A stretch of 64,000 bases of DNA from Desertivirga arenae (GTDB lineage Bacteria > Bacteroidota > Bacteroidia > Sphingobacteriales > Sphingobacteriaceae), in NCBI RefSeq assembly GCF_017355785.1, contig NZ_JAFEWE010000006.1, positions 248,001 to 312,000 on the forward strand, written 5' to 3'. Shown here in pieces: positions 1 to 9,385 of the stretch (position 1 is the first letter of the stretch; every line of letters begins with the position of its first letter). Both the position numbers and the translations under genes were made by a program. The notes beneath the pieces were generated by a model. That model ran no database searches, had not been told where the DNA came from, and saw only the letters and a list, made by a program, of their open reading frames with translations.

Positions 1-1102
1 AACCCAGTGCGGGTTGTCCGTATTTTTTTGACAAAGCCAGAAATGCCAGACGCTTACTGATAATTTCTTTATTTGCCGGATGGATGTTATGTTCCTCTCC
101 CCCATCGATTGATACTGCCATTCCCGAATTCGGAATCTGATCTTCTAGTTTCAACTGAACCTCCCTTAGAAAAGGCAGTAAATGTTTCTGATTCTCCGGA
201 TAGTGCATAGGAGCGATCTGAACATAGAAAAAGGGCCAGGCCCCCTGATTCCAAAGGCTTCTCCATGATTTCACCATTGCCGGTTGCAGCAAACTATAAT
301 CCTGGTAATTGTACCTGTTCTGCTCTCCCTGATACCATAGAGCACCAGCTATATTGTATCCTACAATCGGAGCTATCATACCATTGAATAAATGAGAAGG
401 GATATGATGGATCTTCTGTGAGGTTGCCCCTCCTGTAAGCTTGTTTTCTTTCGATAACTGAGCAAAGGATTTATCCTCCATCCATGCTTCAATAGGAGAT
501 CCGCCCCAGGCAGATTGGATGAGCCCAACAGGAACACTAAGGTTTTTATTCAATAAAACAGCAAATTGGTAAGCTACTGCACTAAATTCACTTACAGATT
601 CCGGAGCGGCTTCCTCCCAAGTGCCTTTCACATCCTGTTGAGGTTCAGCGGCAGCCTTCCTTTCAATACGAAAAAGGCGGATTTTCGAGTTAGGGGATTG
701 TAACAATAAATCATTGGAGTTTAGCACGGGCGAATTATAAAATCCCTTTACCGGCATCTCCATATTTGATTGCCCGGAACATAACCACACTTCCCCAATA
801 AGCACATTTTTGAAAATAATTTTGTTTCGACCTGTTATCTCGATTTCAAATGGGCCACCTGCTGCTGGTGTATTTACCATGATCTGCCAGGAAAGACCGG
901 ATCTTACAGAATACTTTTTATTATCCCAGGAGGTTCTTATCCTGACAGTCTCGTTTTCGGAGGAGGTTCCCCAAATTTTAACCCTGCTTTTTTGTTGCAA
1001 TACCATGTTATCAGCGAAAACGGCAGGTAGTCTAACGTTTGCAAAGACTGTTGAAATATTCAGCAGACAAAGACAAGAAAACAGGAAGCGATATTTATAC
1101 AT
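1..1102 (-). CDS. Sialate O-acetylesterase, partial (C-terminus off the window)
   Basis: Secreted SGNH-type esterase expected to remove acetyl groups from sialic acid or other acetylated glycans. The frame is open from an ATG at 1102 to the window edge, so about 367 residues are present and the C-terminus is missing. A signal peptide (MYKYRFLFSCLCLLN, ending near VFAN) is followed by the GQSNMEMP nucleophile block at about residue 105 and by GALWYQGEQN at about residue 250; both are hallmarks of the sialate O-acetylesterase family. The start overlaps the stop of the upstream symporter gene by 8 bases, so the two are probably translationally coupled and share the promoter of the FAD-oxidoreductase gene. 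The substrate is not fixed by sequence; such esterases also act in pectin or xylan loci. Confidence 0.88.
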   Translation of the reverse strand, partial: MYKYRFLFSCLCLLNISTVFANVRLPAVFADNMVLQQKSRVKIWGTSSENETVRIRTSWDNKKYSVRSGLSWQIMVNTPAAGGPFEIEITGRNKIIFKNVLIGEVWLCSGQSNMEMPVKGFYNSPVLNSNDLLLQSPNSKIRLFRIERKAAAEPQQDVKGTWEEAAPESVSEFSAVAYQFAVLLNKNLSVPVGLIQSAWGGSPIEAWMEDKSFAQLSKENKLTGGATSQKIHHIPSHLFNGMIAPIVGYNIAGALWYQGEQNRYNYQDYSLLQPAMVKSWRSLWNQGAWPFFYVQIAPMHYPENQKHLLPFLREVQLKLEDQIPNSGMAVSIDGGEEHNIHPANKEIISKRLAFLALSKKYGQPALG

Positions 1103-2813
1103 GTTGTAATTGTTGTTTAGGTAGTTCAGAACTCTTCTTCATCTTAACAGTCAGCCTGCCTATAAATACAGCCAGTAGGAGTACCACAATTCCAACCCCC
1201 ATAACAACACCTGAAAAGTTCTCCGCCAGCGCGCCCAGGATAGTGATCCCCGCTCCTACGCAGGCCATTGCTGCAGCGATAACCCTTATTCCAAAGATGT
1301 TTTGTTTCTCGGCATCCGCATGTTGTACCGCTTTGTCTTCCAAGCCTCCTCGCTGGATTTCAAAGACATCTGCTGCCATAAGCACGGCTCTTGAAGATAC
1401 TATTCCGCGAGAGCGATAATAAGTGTCGAACGATGCTAACAGTACTACCGGAATTCCCATTCCCGCTATCGTCTCCATTGTACGGTTTAGCTTAAAATCA
1501 TATAAAGCCGGACATACTATTTTAAGGAACAGATTCAGACCTAAAGAAATTAAAGTTGTGGTGACTACAGAAAAGCCCGTTTGACGTTTTGAGAACAGCG
1601 TCCAAATAATAGGAGCAAACAACGCTCCCCCGGCAATAGAAGCGGTACTTAATACCACCTCAACAATTCCCCCTGCACTAGGTATCCATATAGCAATCAA
1701 AATGGTACCTACACCAAAGAGGAGGGTAAAAAATCGAGCAACCCAAATCACCTCTTTTTCAGGCGCAGAAGGTCTGATCAAATTCTGATAAATATCTTGT
1801 GCAAACACCGTTGCAGCCATATTGATGGTCGTATTCGCTTTACTGGAAGTGGCTGAGACCATCCCGGCGAGTACCAGTCCGATCAGACCCGCTGGCATTA
1901 CCTTTTGAATTAGCATCATGTAAGCATCTTCAGTGTCCAGTCCCTGAAGGTTAGGATTAATGATCCTGTAAACCATGGGGGGAATCATCCAGATCACCGG
2001 ACTAACAAAATAGAGAACGGTAAATATACCCGCCACCTTCTTTGAATTCTTTGCATTGGAAACGCTGGTATATCGCTGCACGTACGACCAGTTACCTCCA
2101 ATATAAAAGGTTTGATAAACGATAAAGGCTAGCATAAAACCAAAAGTATAATCATTGTTAAAGGGCTGAAAGAAGTTCTCAGGAGCTTTATTAATCAGAT
2201 TTTCTGCACCACCAATGTTGGAAAATGCAATTGGAATTACAATAACAACAGCAGCCGAAAGTATTACAAATTGAACAACGTCGGTTACAAGAACAGCCCA
2301 TAAGCCGCCGGCTGCAGTATAAAGCACAATAATTAAGCCGATGATCACAATACTGATGTCCACCGAGACTCCTGTAACTACATGCACCATTTTACCGACT
2401 GGGTACAGTACAGCAGCTGTGGTGAACAAGCTGAGCAGTAAGGTGAGGTAAGTATAAAACTGTTTCTCGGAAGCTCCAAAGCGTTTCCCGATATATTCTG
2501 CAGCAGTTGCCACCCCTGTGCTCTTCCATTTTGCCGCGATAAATAGCGTAACGATAAGTCCGCTGATAGCCATAGTAAGCTGAATAGCATTTGCTACCAG
2601 TCCATGCTTATAAGCTATCGATCCCCAAACCACAAAAGTTCCGGCTGAAAAGTAACTGATGAACAAAGACAAGCCATTAATCCACCAGGGGGTTTCTCCA
2701 CCCGCTTCAAAAAATGCCTGCCCGCTTTTACTTCCAACTCTGGTAAAGGTGAGTCCGATCGCGAAAATGAGCAATGCAAAAACGCCCATTACAATAAAAT
2801 CCAGATTTGCCAT
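1095..2813 (-). CDS. Sodium:solute symporter (SSS/SGLT family)
   Basis: Inner-membrane Na+-coupled solute importer of 572 residues with about 13 hydrophobic helices, the normal size for the SSS family. It starts MANLDFIVMGVFALL and contains the family's typical early GGETPWWINGLSLF stretch and GGLWAVLVTDVVQF in the fifth helix region. It lies 18 bases downstream of the FAD oxidoreductase and overlaps the esterase start, so all three form one operon. Because its partners are an oxidoreductase and a deacetylating esterase, the likely cargo is the monosaccharide or acid released by them, possibly a sialic acid or uronic acid. The cargo is inference; the family assignment is firm. Confidence 0.9.
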   Translation of the reverse strand: MANLDFIVMGVFALLIFAIGLTFTRVGSKSGQAFFEAGGETPWWINGLSLFISYFSAGTFVVWGSIAYKHGLVANAIQLTMAISGLIVTLFIAAKWKSTGVATAAEYIGKRFGASEKQFYTYLTLLLSLFTTAAVLYPVGKMVHVVTGVSVDISIVIIGLIIVLYTAAGGLWAVLVTDVVQFVILSAAVVIVIPIAFSNIGGAENLINKAPENFFQPFNNDYTFGFMLAFIVYQTFYIGGNWSYVQRYTSVSNAKNSKKVAGIFTVLYFVSPVIWMIPPMVYRIINPNLQGLDTEDAYMMLIQKVMPAGLIGLVLAGMVSATSSKANTTINMAATVFAQDIYQNLIRPSAPEKEVIWVARFFTLLFGVGTILIAIWIPSAGGIVEVVLSTASIAGGALFAPIIWTLFSKRQTGFSVVTTTLISLGLNLFLKIVCPALYDFKLNRTMETIAGMGIPVVLLASFDTYYRSRGIVSSRAVLMAADVFEIQRGGLEDKAVQHADAEKQNIFGIRVIAAAMACVGAGITILGALAENFSGVVMGVGIVVLLLAVFIGRLTVKMKKSSELPKQQLQHV

Positions 2814-2831
2814 GATCCTTTCTCCCTGATG

Positions 2832-5114
2832 TTAATTTGAATAGCACCTTACCGCAAATATAGCTGCTGGTACCTTTTCAGAAGGATGCTCCATTTTTAT
2901 GATCAATTTATTTGTTGTAATAGCCGAGGGTAACTCTACAATATTACTTGTTTGAAAGTTACCTGTAACAGTAGCTAGTTCATTACCAAGACCGTCAAGT
3001 ATAGTATAATTTCTTACGCAGAAAGGCATAGCTTTTTCAGGATGGGTCATCAAAACCGATTCCATGGGATGATCAAAATCAGTGTCAAACCAAAGCTCTA
3101 TCCGTTTTATTTCCTGATCTATATCCCACTGAAGTTCGAGCTGCGGGAATGGATCGTTGAAGTCGGCCACCCATGCATTCGGTCGAGTAGTAGGTCGGTC
3201 AACACCATTCTTTATGTTTGAAGCCTGAAAAACATTTAAGGGAACAGGAACTTCCACCGCTAAATTCTGGCCGTGGGGTCTACGCTGAGGACACCAAAAT
3301 TCAAATTCCTCAACTCCGGTATTAGGAGCAGGACTCTGTTTTCCGTAGTTCGACACCGCCTTATTTACCAGATTAAACACCGATAGTATCCCTGTCACCC
3401 GCTTTTCAGAATATCCCAGTTGTACATTGGGGTTTCGTTGAAACATCAGAAATACATATCCATCCATACCTAAAGTAGCATCAAAACCCAATTCCAGCTC
3501 ATGCAGACCTTTGGCCAGTTTGAGCTCCTTCTTCCCAAGATTTACATCAGGAGTATAATTTCCATTTCTTTGGGTACCTCTCAATTCAATTTCCAATACA
3601 GTATCTTCAAGCACGTACACAGAAGTTTTGAACAACGGAATTTTACCAGCAGACAAAGGCCATAGTTGTGCAGAGGATATTTCAAGGGTCTTCCATTCAC
3701 CCTCATGGCTAAAACCATTAAACTTTAATTCGCTTGAAGCACTTATTATGGCCTGTTGCACCAGGTCGCTTATGTCTTCCACTTTTAACCCTGGAATATA
3801 CTGGCCTCTCTTAAGAAGGTTCTGCTGCAATTCGCCTATATATCCATTATTCAATAGTCCTGAAGGCTGCAATTTTTTATCTAAACATAATTTACTAGCC
3901 ATACCGACTGATTGCCCAACATAGGCACTTGTAGCCATTACGCGGGTGGCACCAAAGGCAACGTGGCTCACACTTATGATCCTGCCCGTAAGAAAAAGAT
4001 TTCTGATGTTTTTACTATAGAGACATCTGTAAGGAATATGAAAAACTCCCTTGCTATGCCATTGATTACAGCCAGGCTTTTCACTATAGACTCCATCAGC
4101 AGGATGCAGGTCAATGGACCAGCCACCGTAAGCAACGGCATCGTCATGGTGTCTTTGCTCTATCAAGTCCTGCTGGGTAAGGATATAGTCTCCTTCGAAT
4201 CGGCGGCTCTCTCTCTTTCCCGGAATAGTTCCAACCCACTCCAGCGTTAGATTTTCTGCATCAGGAAAGTCCCCTGAATTTTTAATATGATTCCACACGC
4301 CATAAACCACCTTCCATAACTCCCATTTAATCTTCTCGGTGTCATGAACGGTATCCAGACGGCCACCATACTCCACCCACCACAGCTTACAACCAAATTC
4401 TTTGGAGTTAAAATTCCTGAACCTCGGTATTTCTTTGATATCCTGAAGGGCAAATGTGGGTGGGGTAAATGTAACAGGTTTACCGGTATCCTTACTATAG
4501 AAATAAAGCGAATGTCCGAGCAATTCACCATACTCCTCCGTTGGAGCCATCTTTTCGCCAAACTCCTCTGTACTTTCCGCCCCCATCCTGAATGCAGCTC
4601 CTGAAAGGAATCCTACAATTCCATCTCCGGAAGCATCACAAAACAAGGGAGCCTGAACAGTATAAGTGGTTGAATTTTGACTGCAAAAAGCTTTTAAGGA
4701 TTCAATAGTATCGTTATCCTTTTTAACCAGGTCATACACGGCTGTATTCAAAAGAAGAGTAATGTTCGATTCCTGCTTCACCTTATCCAGAAGGATCATA
4801 TCAAATATTAGTGGGTTTCCCTCAGAATTTTTATAGGTGTTCTCTACCAGTATCTCATCAATCACCCCTCCTTCCCTTGACCAGCGATTGTTATTTCCCA
4901 TATGAGAGGTTGCGCCAAGGATCCATAGCCGCACTTCACTTGATGAATTTCCACCCAGCACAGGCCGATCCTGCAGCAATACCACTTTCACTCCGGCCCT
5001 GGCTGCCGTTATCGCTGTACATACTCCAGAAAGACCTCCTCCAACTATTCCCAGATCAGCCACGAGACTCTCTGCATGCAATTCTCTCTTTATAGTAAAT
5101 GATTCTTGTTTCAT
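2832..5114 (-). CDS. FAD-dependent oxidoreductase (FAD_oxidored family) with C-terminal beta domain
   Basis: A 760-residue flavoprotein. The dinucleotide fold is plain at residues 20-45 (LGIVGGGLSGVCTAI, GxGxxG), followed by the family block VLGGNSSSEVRLW around residue 55. Residues from about 470 onward look like one or two beta-sandwich domains of the kind that bind glycans. There is no clear signal peptide, so the enzyme may be cytoplasmic. It is the first gene of an operon with the SSS symporter and the sialate O-acetylesterase, and is divergent from a LacI regulator. Members are often annotated as xanthan-lyase-related or simply FAD-dependent oxidoreductase in Bacteroidota sugar loci; the true substrate is unknown. 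Confidence 0.85.
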   Translation of the reverse strand: MKQESFTIKRELHAESLVADLGIVGGGLSGVCTAITAARAGVKVVLLQDRPVLGGNSSSEVRLWILGATSHMGNNNRWSREGGVIDEILVENTYKNSEGNPLIFDMILLDKVKQESNITLLLNTAVYDLVKKDNDTIESLKAFCSQNSTTYTVQAPLFCDASGDGIVGFLSGAAFRMGAESTEEFGEKMAPTEEYGELLGHSLYFYSKDTGKPVTFTPPTFALQDIKEIPRFRNFNSKEFGCKLWWVEYGGRLDTVHDTEKIKWELWKVVYGVWNHIKNSGDFPDAENLTLEWVGTIPGKRESRRFEGDYILTQQDLIEQRHHDDAVAYGGWSIDLHPADGVYSEKPGCNQWHSKGVFHIPYRCLYSKNIRNLFLTGRIISVSHVAFGATRVMATSAYVGQSVGMASKLCLDKKLQPSGLLNNGYIGELQQNLLKRGQYIPGLKVEDISDLVQQAIISASSELKFNGFSHEGEWKTLEISSAQLWPLSAGKIPLFKTSVYVLEDTVLEIELRGTQRNGNYTPDVNLGKKELKLAKGLHELELGFDATLGMDGYVFLMFQRNPNVQLGYSEKRVTGILSVFNLVNKAVSNYGKQSPAPNTGVEEFEFWCPQRRPHGQNLAVEVPVPLNVFQASNIKNGVDRPTTRPNAWVADFNDPFPQLELQWDIDQEIKRIELWFDTDFDHPMESVLMTHPEKAMPFCVRNYTILDGLGNELATVTGNFQTSNIVELPSAITTNKLIIKMEHPSEKVPAAIFAVRCYSN

Positions 5115-5228
5115 TATTAATGCTTTAAAAAATGAACCTGCTTATTTTGCAGATAAGTGGTTTATAATCATGTCGAAGATATTGAGCTTTCCCAAAGCGA
5201 TCGGGGTATCTGGCGCAAAAAAGAACAT

Positions 5229-5261
5229 GGGAACGGTTGCAATTATTGGGAACGGTCCCAA
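5229..5261. promoter_or_regulatory. Candidate LacI-family operator pair
   Basis: The divergent intergenic region holds a 16-bp near-palindrome centred on CG, TTGGGAACGGTCCCAA at 5246-5261, with perfect TTGGGA/TCCCAA arms. A second copy of its core, GGGAACGGT, lies at 5229-5237, 19 bp upstream. A CG-centred palindrome beside a divergent LacI-family gene is the expected operator layout. It could control both the regulator and the FAD oxidoreductase operon. Confidence 0.6.
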
Positions 5262-5308
5262 TCCTACCGATTGACACCTGATTCATTTTTTGTTCCTACA
5301 TTAGATTC

Positions 5309-6334
5309 ATGAAAAGTCATCAGACCACAATTATTGATATTGCGCAGAAGCTGAATTTGTCTAAGTCAACAGTTTCCAGGGCTTTAACAGGCCACCCTAA
5401 TGTGAAAGAAGAAACGAGGAAAGCTGTCCTTGCCTTAGCCGAGGAGCTCGACTATCAGCGTAATATTTTTTCAATAAGTCTGATCACCAACAAGACTAAA
5501 ACTATTGGGATAATTGTTCCTGAATTTATTACTTCTTTCTTCCCTCAGGTAATTATCGGTGCTCAGGAAGTTGCCTCTCAACAGGGCTATAACCTTCTGG
5601 TAAGTCAGTCGAACGAAAGCTACGAGACCGAGGTAGCCAATGCCAAGGTAATGCTAACGAATAGAGTGGACGGCCTTTTAGTATCATTAAGTAAAGAGAC
5701 CAGGAACTTCGATCACTTAAAGGCTTTTCATAAAAGAGGGGTACCGGTGGTATTCTTCAACCGTGTTTGTGAAGAAATGATGGTTCCAAAAGTGGTAGTT
5801 GATGATTACGATGCTGCTTTTAAAGCAGTAGAACACCTTATCCAAATTGGTAAGAGGAGGATTGCACACCTTGCTGGACCAGAATCACTGGCAATAAGCA
5901 GAAAGCGACTAAACGGTTATAAGGATGCTTTGAAAAAGCATAATATCAAGATAGATGAAGATCTGATCATCTCCTACGATCTGACACTTAGTAAAGTACG
6001 CATCTATGTAAAGCATTTGCTCGACAATGACAATCCCCCGGATGCCTTATTCGCCATTAATGATCCTACTGCGATCGAAGCAATACAGATCATCAAACAA
6101 ATGGGCCGCCGAATCCCGGAGGATATAGCTGTAGTAGGATTCAGTGACAATTACGCTTCAAGCTTTATTGAACCCAGCTTAACTACCATATCTCAACCAG
6201 TAAAAGAGATGGGTGAAGTAGCGATGCAATTATTATTAGACCAGGTTGATAAGGAGATGTCGAAATGGAAGCCATTAGTAAAAGTTCTAAATACAGAATT
6301 AATAGTAAGGAACTCCACGGTCAAAGCATCTTAA
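5309..6334 (+). CDS. LacI-family transcriptional regulator
   Basis: A 341-residue repressor or activator of the LacI/GalR family. The N-terminal helix-turn-helix is clear (IIDIAQKLNLSKSTVSRAL, residues 8-26, then GHPNVKEETR), followed by a periplasmic-binding-protein-like sensor domain (residues 60-335) with typical blocks such as TIGIIVPEF, VDGLLVS and PEDIAVVGFSD. It is divergent from the FAD-oxidoreductase/symporter/esterase operon and upstream of a SusE-like gene, so it probably responds to the sugar handled by these genes. The CG-centred palindrome upstream is a likely binding site. No effector can be deduced from sequence. Confidence 0.93.
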   Translation: MKSHQTTIIDIAQKLNLSKSTVSRALTGHPNVKEETRKAVLALAEELDYQRNIFSISLITNKTKTIGIIVPEFITSFFPQVIIGAQEVASQQGYNLLVSQSNESYETEVANAKVMLTNRVDGLLVSLSKETRNFDHLKAFHKRGVPVVFFNRVCEEMMVPKVVVDDYDAAFKAVEHLIQIGKRRIAHLAGPESLAISRKRLNGYKDALKKHNIKIDEDLIISYDLTLSKVRIYVKHLLDNDNPPDALFAINDPTAIEAIQIIKQMGRRIPEDIAVVGFSDNYASSFIEPSLTTISQPVKEMGEVAMQLLLDQVDKEMSKWKPLVKVLNTELIVRNSTVKAS

Positions 6335-6391
6335 CTGCCTGTACTATTTAAAAATCAATATCAAATTTTGGTTATAGGTATCTCTAGCTTT

Positions 6392-6434
6392 TCCTGCAGA
6401 GAAATGAGCCCTATTTTGCAGGATTTGCAATCCT
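6392..6434. promoter_or_regulatory. Two overlapping small inverted repeats in the SusE-like leader
   Basis: Between the LacI gene and the SusE-like gene, TCCTGCA (6392-6398) is repeated inverted as TGCAGGA (6417-6423), and AGGATT/AATCCT (6420-6425 and 6429-6434) form a second hairpin with a TGC loop. The two share bases 6420-6423, so they cannot form together. There is no T-tract, so a simple terminator is unlikely; an operator or leader structure is possible. Confidence 0.3.
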
Positions 6435-6489
6435 CCTGTATATGATAATGTTAGGATGTTTGAAAAAACAACCAATTAACAAACATCAT

Positions 6490-7740
6490 ATGTTTAACCT
6501 ATCAAAACTAACCAGAACCAGGTTTGGCAACCTGGCATTAAGTTTATTTTCAGTATCTGCTTTCGGGCTCTGTTTAAGCAGCTGCGAGCAACTCACGGAT
6601 GAAATAGAGAAAATTCACGAACCAATAACATTGAAGGCTTCTTCTATTGAAATTGTTCTGAATGATGAGGACATCAAAAAAGACGTGGTAACATTTTCAT
6701 GGACCCAGACCGATCCTTCTACAAAAGATCATCCTGTATCGTACACTACCAAGTTGGATCTGGCAGGTAACAACTTTGGCCCATCCACCGCAATCTCCAA
6801 TCAGGAAGATGAAGGGATCATAAGCAGGAGCTTTACTTCTGAACAGTTGCAAAACTGGGCAAAGCTGAAATGGGGTATACCCAATAACCGGTCTTTCACC
6901 GTTCAGTTCAGAGTGATTGCTCAATGGGAGGAAGACTCAGGAGCCGAGGCAGAGGAAGTAAGAACCGTTACTGTTGATGTACAGCCAGCAACGCCTCTTG
7001 CTATCGAGGCAGATAAAATCTTCCTGGGTGGAACCGCAGTAACAGGAACAAGCAGGATTGAAATGAGTAGAACTCTGGAGGATGACAATCAATATGCTGC
7101 GCTTGTTGACCTGCAAGCAGGAGATCTACAAATTCCAATTGAACTTAAAGGTGCAACACACTACATCTATGAAACCAATAGCACGGGAGCGTTACAAGAT
7201 GGCGAAGAAGTGAGGATAAAGAAACGAAACACAGCTTTCTCATGGCAAATAACAACTCCCGGGCAATATCGCATTGTTGTTAATCTACAGGCAGCAACAT
7301 CAATCATCTACTCGCCAGCTAAAGCTTTGTTACCAAAAAGCGTTGTATGGAACAACAGCTCAGGAGTAGCAACAACAACGGAAGTGACTGATCTTTGGAT
7401 GCATGGAGCGATCAATGGTTTCGGGACGCCCATAAAAATGGATTGTTCGGTTAGCCTTGCCGATCCTCAGATACTTATATATCGCGGTGGACGCACAGGA
7501 AAAACAAAGTTCATTGTTTACGGAGGCAGTGACAACAACAAGAATATTGCCTACGCCTTTAGCTGCCCATTAACGGCCACAGGTACAGCGCAGGAAATGA
7601 TTCTTAACCTCGGTACTGAAGCTGATCTTTCAGGAGGATTCTCATCGGCACAACGTAATTCCTATTATACCATCCCAAGCGGTACAAATTTCCTTGTGCT
7701 CGACTTAAGGAAGATGAAGATTCTTGCCGATCAACGCTAA
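6490..7740 (+). CDS. SusE/SusF-like outer-membrane lipoprotein
   Basis: A probable surface lipoprotein of 416 residues. The ATG at 6490 is preferred over one at 6442 because it places a normal lipoprotein signal (MFNLSKLTRT then LCLSSCEQL) at the N-terminus. The segment after the lipobox, from ITLKASSIEIVLN to VVTFSWT, resembles the SusE N-terminal immunoglobulin-like domain. The remaining roughly 300 residues are beta-rich, suggesting further glycan-binding domains. In starch-type loci SusE-like proteins bind glycan beside SusC/SusD, but no SusC/SusD pair is adjacent here. It is followed 38 bases later by a DUF4832 lipoprotein, and the two are probably co-transcribed. The family assignment is by motif only. 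Confidence 0.55.
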   Translation: MFNLSKLTRTRFGNLALSLFSVSAFGLCLSSCEQLTDEIEKIHEPITLKASSIEIVLNDEDIKKDVVTFSWTQTDPSTKDHPVSYTTKLDLAGNNFGPSTAISNQEDEGIISRSFTSEQLQNWAKLKWGIPNNRSFTVQFRVIAQWEEDSGAEAEEVRTVTVDVQPATPLAIEADKIFLGGTAVTGTSRIEMSRTLEDDNQYAALVDLQAGDLQIPIELKGATHYIYETNSTGALQDGEEVRIKKRNTAFSWQITTPGQYRIVVNLQAATSIIYSPAKALLPKSVVWNNSSGVATTTEVTDLWMHGAINGFGTPIKMDCSVSLADPQILIYRGGRTGKTKFIVYGGSDNNKNIAYAFSCPLTATGTAQEMILNLGTEADLSGGFSSAQRNSYYTIPSGTNFLVLDLRKMKILADQR

Positions 7741-7778
7741 AGAAACCTTTTATAAAACATTACTATAAAACTAAAGAT

Positions 7779-9323
7779 ATGTTCAGATATTTATTGATGG
7801 CACTTGTGTGCGTGCTTACTACTTCTTGTACCAAGGAAGAGGTCCTTAGTGCAATCACTGAGCCCGGCGACACCACAGTAATCAAACTTAATTACAATAA
7901 AACTAGTCCCCTACGCAATCCTTTAAATGGATGGGTGATGTATGCAGCGCGTGGCGCAACTGATAGCTACTGGGATTCAGAATACTATGTACCTGAACTA
8001 GGCAAAAAGGTGAAGGCACAGGATTATACCGCAGCCTGTTATATTCGCACCAGCTGGGCTAATCTAAACCCCAGTGACGGAGTCTATACCTGGAATGATC
8101 CTAACTCCCAACTTGGAAAATTAATCATGGGAGCTGAGAAGAGGGGTATTCCCATTGCATTTCGAATAGTGGTAGATGGCCGGGACCAGGGACTGAACAC
8201 ACCGCAATTTGTCTTTGATGCAGGTGCCCAATTTTACTTAGAAAATCCCACATATCCCACCTGGAAGACCCCTTATCCGCAGGATCCAATCTTCAGGCAG
8301 TACTATACAAAGTTTATAGAAGCGTTTGGCAAAAGATTTAATGATCCTGCGCGAACTTCGTTTATCGATGGGTATGGTTTAGGCAAATGGGGAGAAGCTC
8401 ATAATGTTATTTACGCCCCCCCAGGTACGTTAACCGCAGCAGAGACTGAAGTCGTTAAAGAAGAGGTAATGGATTGGGTTACGGGGCTATACGCACGTTG
8501 CTTCACAAGGATCCCTTTGGCTATCAATTACCATAGGGTAGTAGGACACCCTACCAGCTGGGGCTCTTTGAACCCTAATACCGAGCGACTTTTAACTAAA
8601 GCAATCAATAAGGGTTACTGCCTTAGGCAGGATGCCTTCGGAATGACCGACTACTATTCGAACTGGGAAAGACAATTTGCAAAAACCTGGAATAACAAGC
8701 GACCCATATTAATGGAAGGCGGCTGGATCACAACCGGTACACATCGCTATTGGATCGACCCAAGCGGAAAGTACAGAGAAGGTCATCCTGAAGATGTGCG
8801 ACTGGGAGAATTTGATGCTTCCGCAGAAGCCAAAGTGAACATGATGGATTTTAGGGTTGGCGAAATAAACTCATGGTTTGAAAAGACCTTTTCATTGGTG
8901 CAGCGCTTCGTTTCTGAGGGTGGATACAGGCTTTATCCAGATCAGGTATCTGTTCCACGGGTAGTTAAAAAAGGCACTCAGACAACCATTACCCACCGCT
9001 GGAGGAATATGGGCTGGGGATATTGCCCAAACAACCTTCCACAATGGAATTATAAATATAAAGTAGCTTTCGCCCTGCTCGACGTACGGAATAATGTGAA
9101 GAAACTATACGTAGACTCCAACAGTGAACCTTCAAACTGGCTGAAAGACAATCCTGTATCATACAACTTTAAAACAGTGATAGATGCTCCTCCGGGAAAG
9201 TATACCTGGGCAGTCGCTATTGTTGATACTTCTGAAGAGAATGAACCAGGTATTAAACTTGCGGTCAATAATGAAACAACCCGAAGCGGATGGGTTAAAC
9301 TTGCTGAATTGCAGGTTCAATAA
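7779..9323 (+). CDS. DUF4832-type TIM-barrel lipoprotein, putative glycoside hydrolase-like
   Basis: A 514-residue predicted lipoprotein (MFRYLLMALVCVLTTSC, lipobox before CTKEE). The early block LRNPLNGWVMYAA and the later IRTSWANLNPSDGVYTW and IDGYGLGKWGEAHN are typical of proteins carrying the DUF4874/DUF4832 pair, which resemble retaining glycoside hydrolases with an (alpha/beta)8 barrel. The C-terminal third is a beta domain (YRLYPDQVSVPRVVKKG and onward). The GKWGEAHN glutamate (about residue 206) sits where an acid/base residue would be expected, but no activity is established. It is downstream of the SusE-like gene, and a strong terminator follows its stop. Confidence 0.7.
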   Translation: MFRYLLMALVCVLTTSCTKEEVLSAITEPGDTTVIKLNYNKTSPLRNPLNGWVMYAARGATDSYWDSEYYVPELGKKVKAQDYTAACYIRTSWANLNPSDGVYTWNDPNSQLGKLIMGAEKRGIPIAFRIVVDGRDQGLNTPQFVFDAGAQFYLENPTYPTWKTPYPQDPIFRQYYTKFIEAFGKRFNDPARTSFIDGYGLGKWGEAHNVIYAPPGTLTAAETEVVKEEVMDWVTGLYARCFTRIPLAINYHRVVGHPTSWGSLNPNTERLLTKAINKGYCLRQDAFGMTDYYSNWERQFAKTWNNKRPILMEGGWITTGTHRYWIDPSGKYREGHPEDVRLGEFDASAEAKVNMMDFRVGEINSWFEKTFSLVQRFVSEGGYRLYPDQVSVPRVVKKGTQTTITHRWRNMGWGYCPNNLPQWNYKYKVAFALLDVRNNVKKLYVDSNSEPSNWLKDNPVSYNFKTVIDAPPGKYTWAVAIVDTSEENEPGIKLAVNNETTRSGWVKLAELQVQ

Positions 9324-9345
9324 CAAGTATCAGTACAGGTTAAAC

Positions 9346-9380
9346 AGGGTCCTGTAAATCAATAGAGTTTACAGGACCCT
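9346..9380. terminator. Bidirectional intrinsic terminator
   Basis: A perfect 13-bp inverted repeat (AGGGTCCTGTAAA at 9346-9358 and its complement at 9368-9380) with a 9-base loop, followed by T residues. It lies between two convergent genes, the DUF4832 protein and the DUF3347 protein, and can terminate both. Confidence 0.88.
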
Positions 9381-9385
9381 TTCCA

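Noticed and set aside
1039-1419. 126-codon plus-strand frame over the symporter/esterase junction
   Set aside because: It is antisense to the clear SSS and esterase genes and has no protein-like motif.
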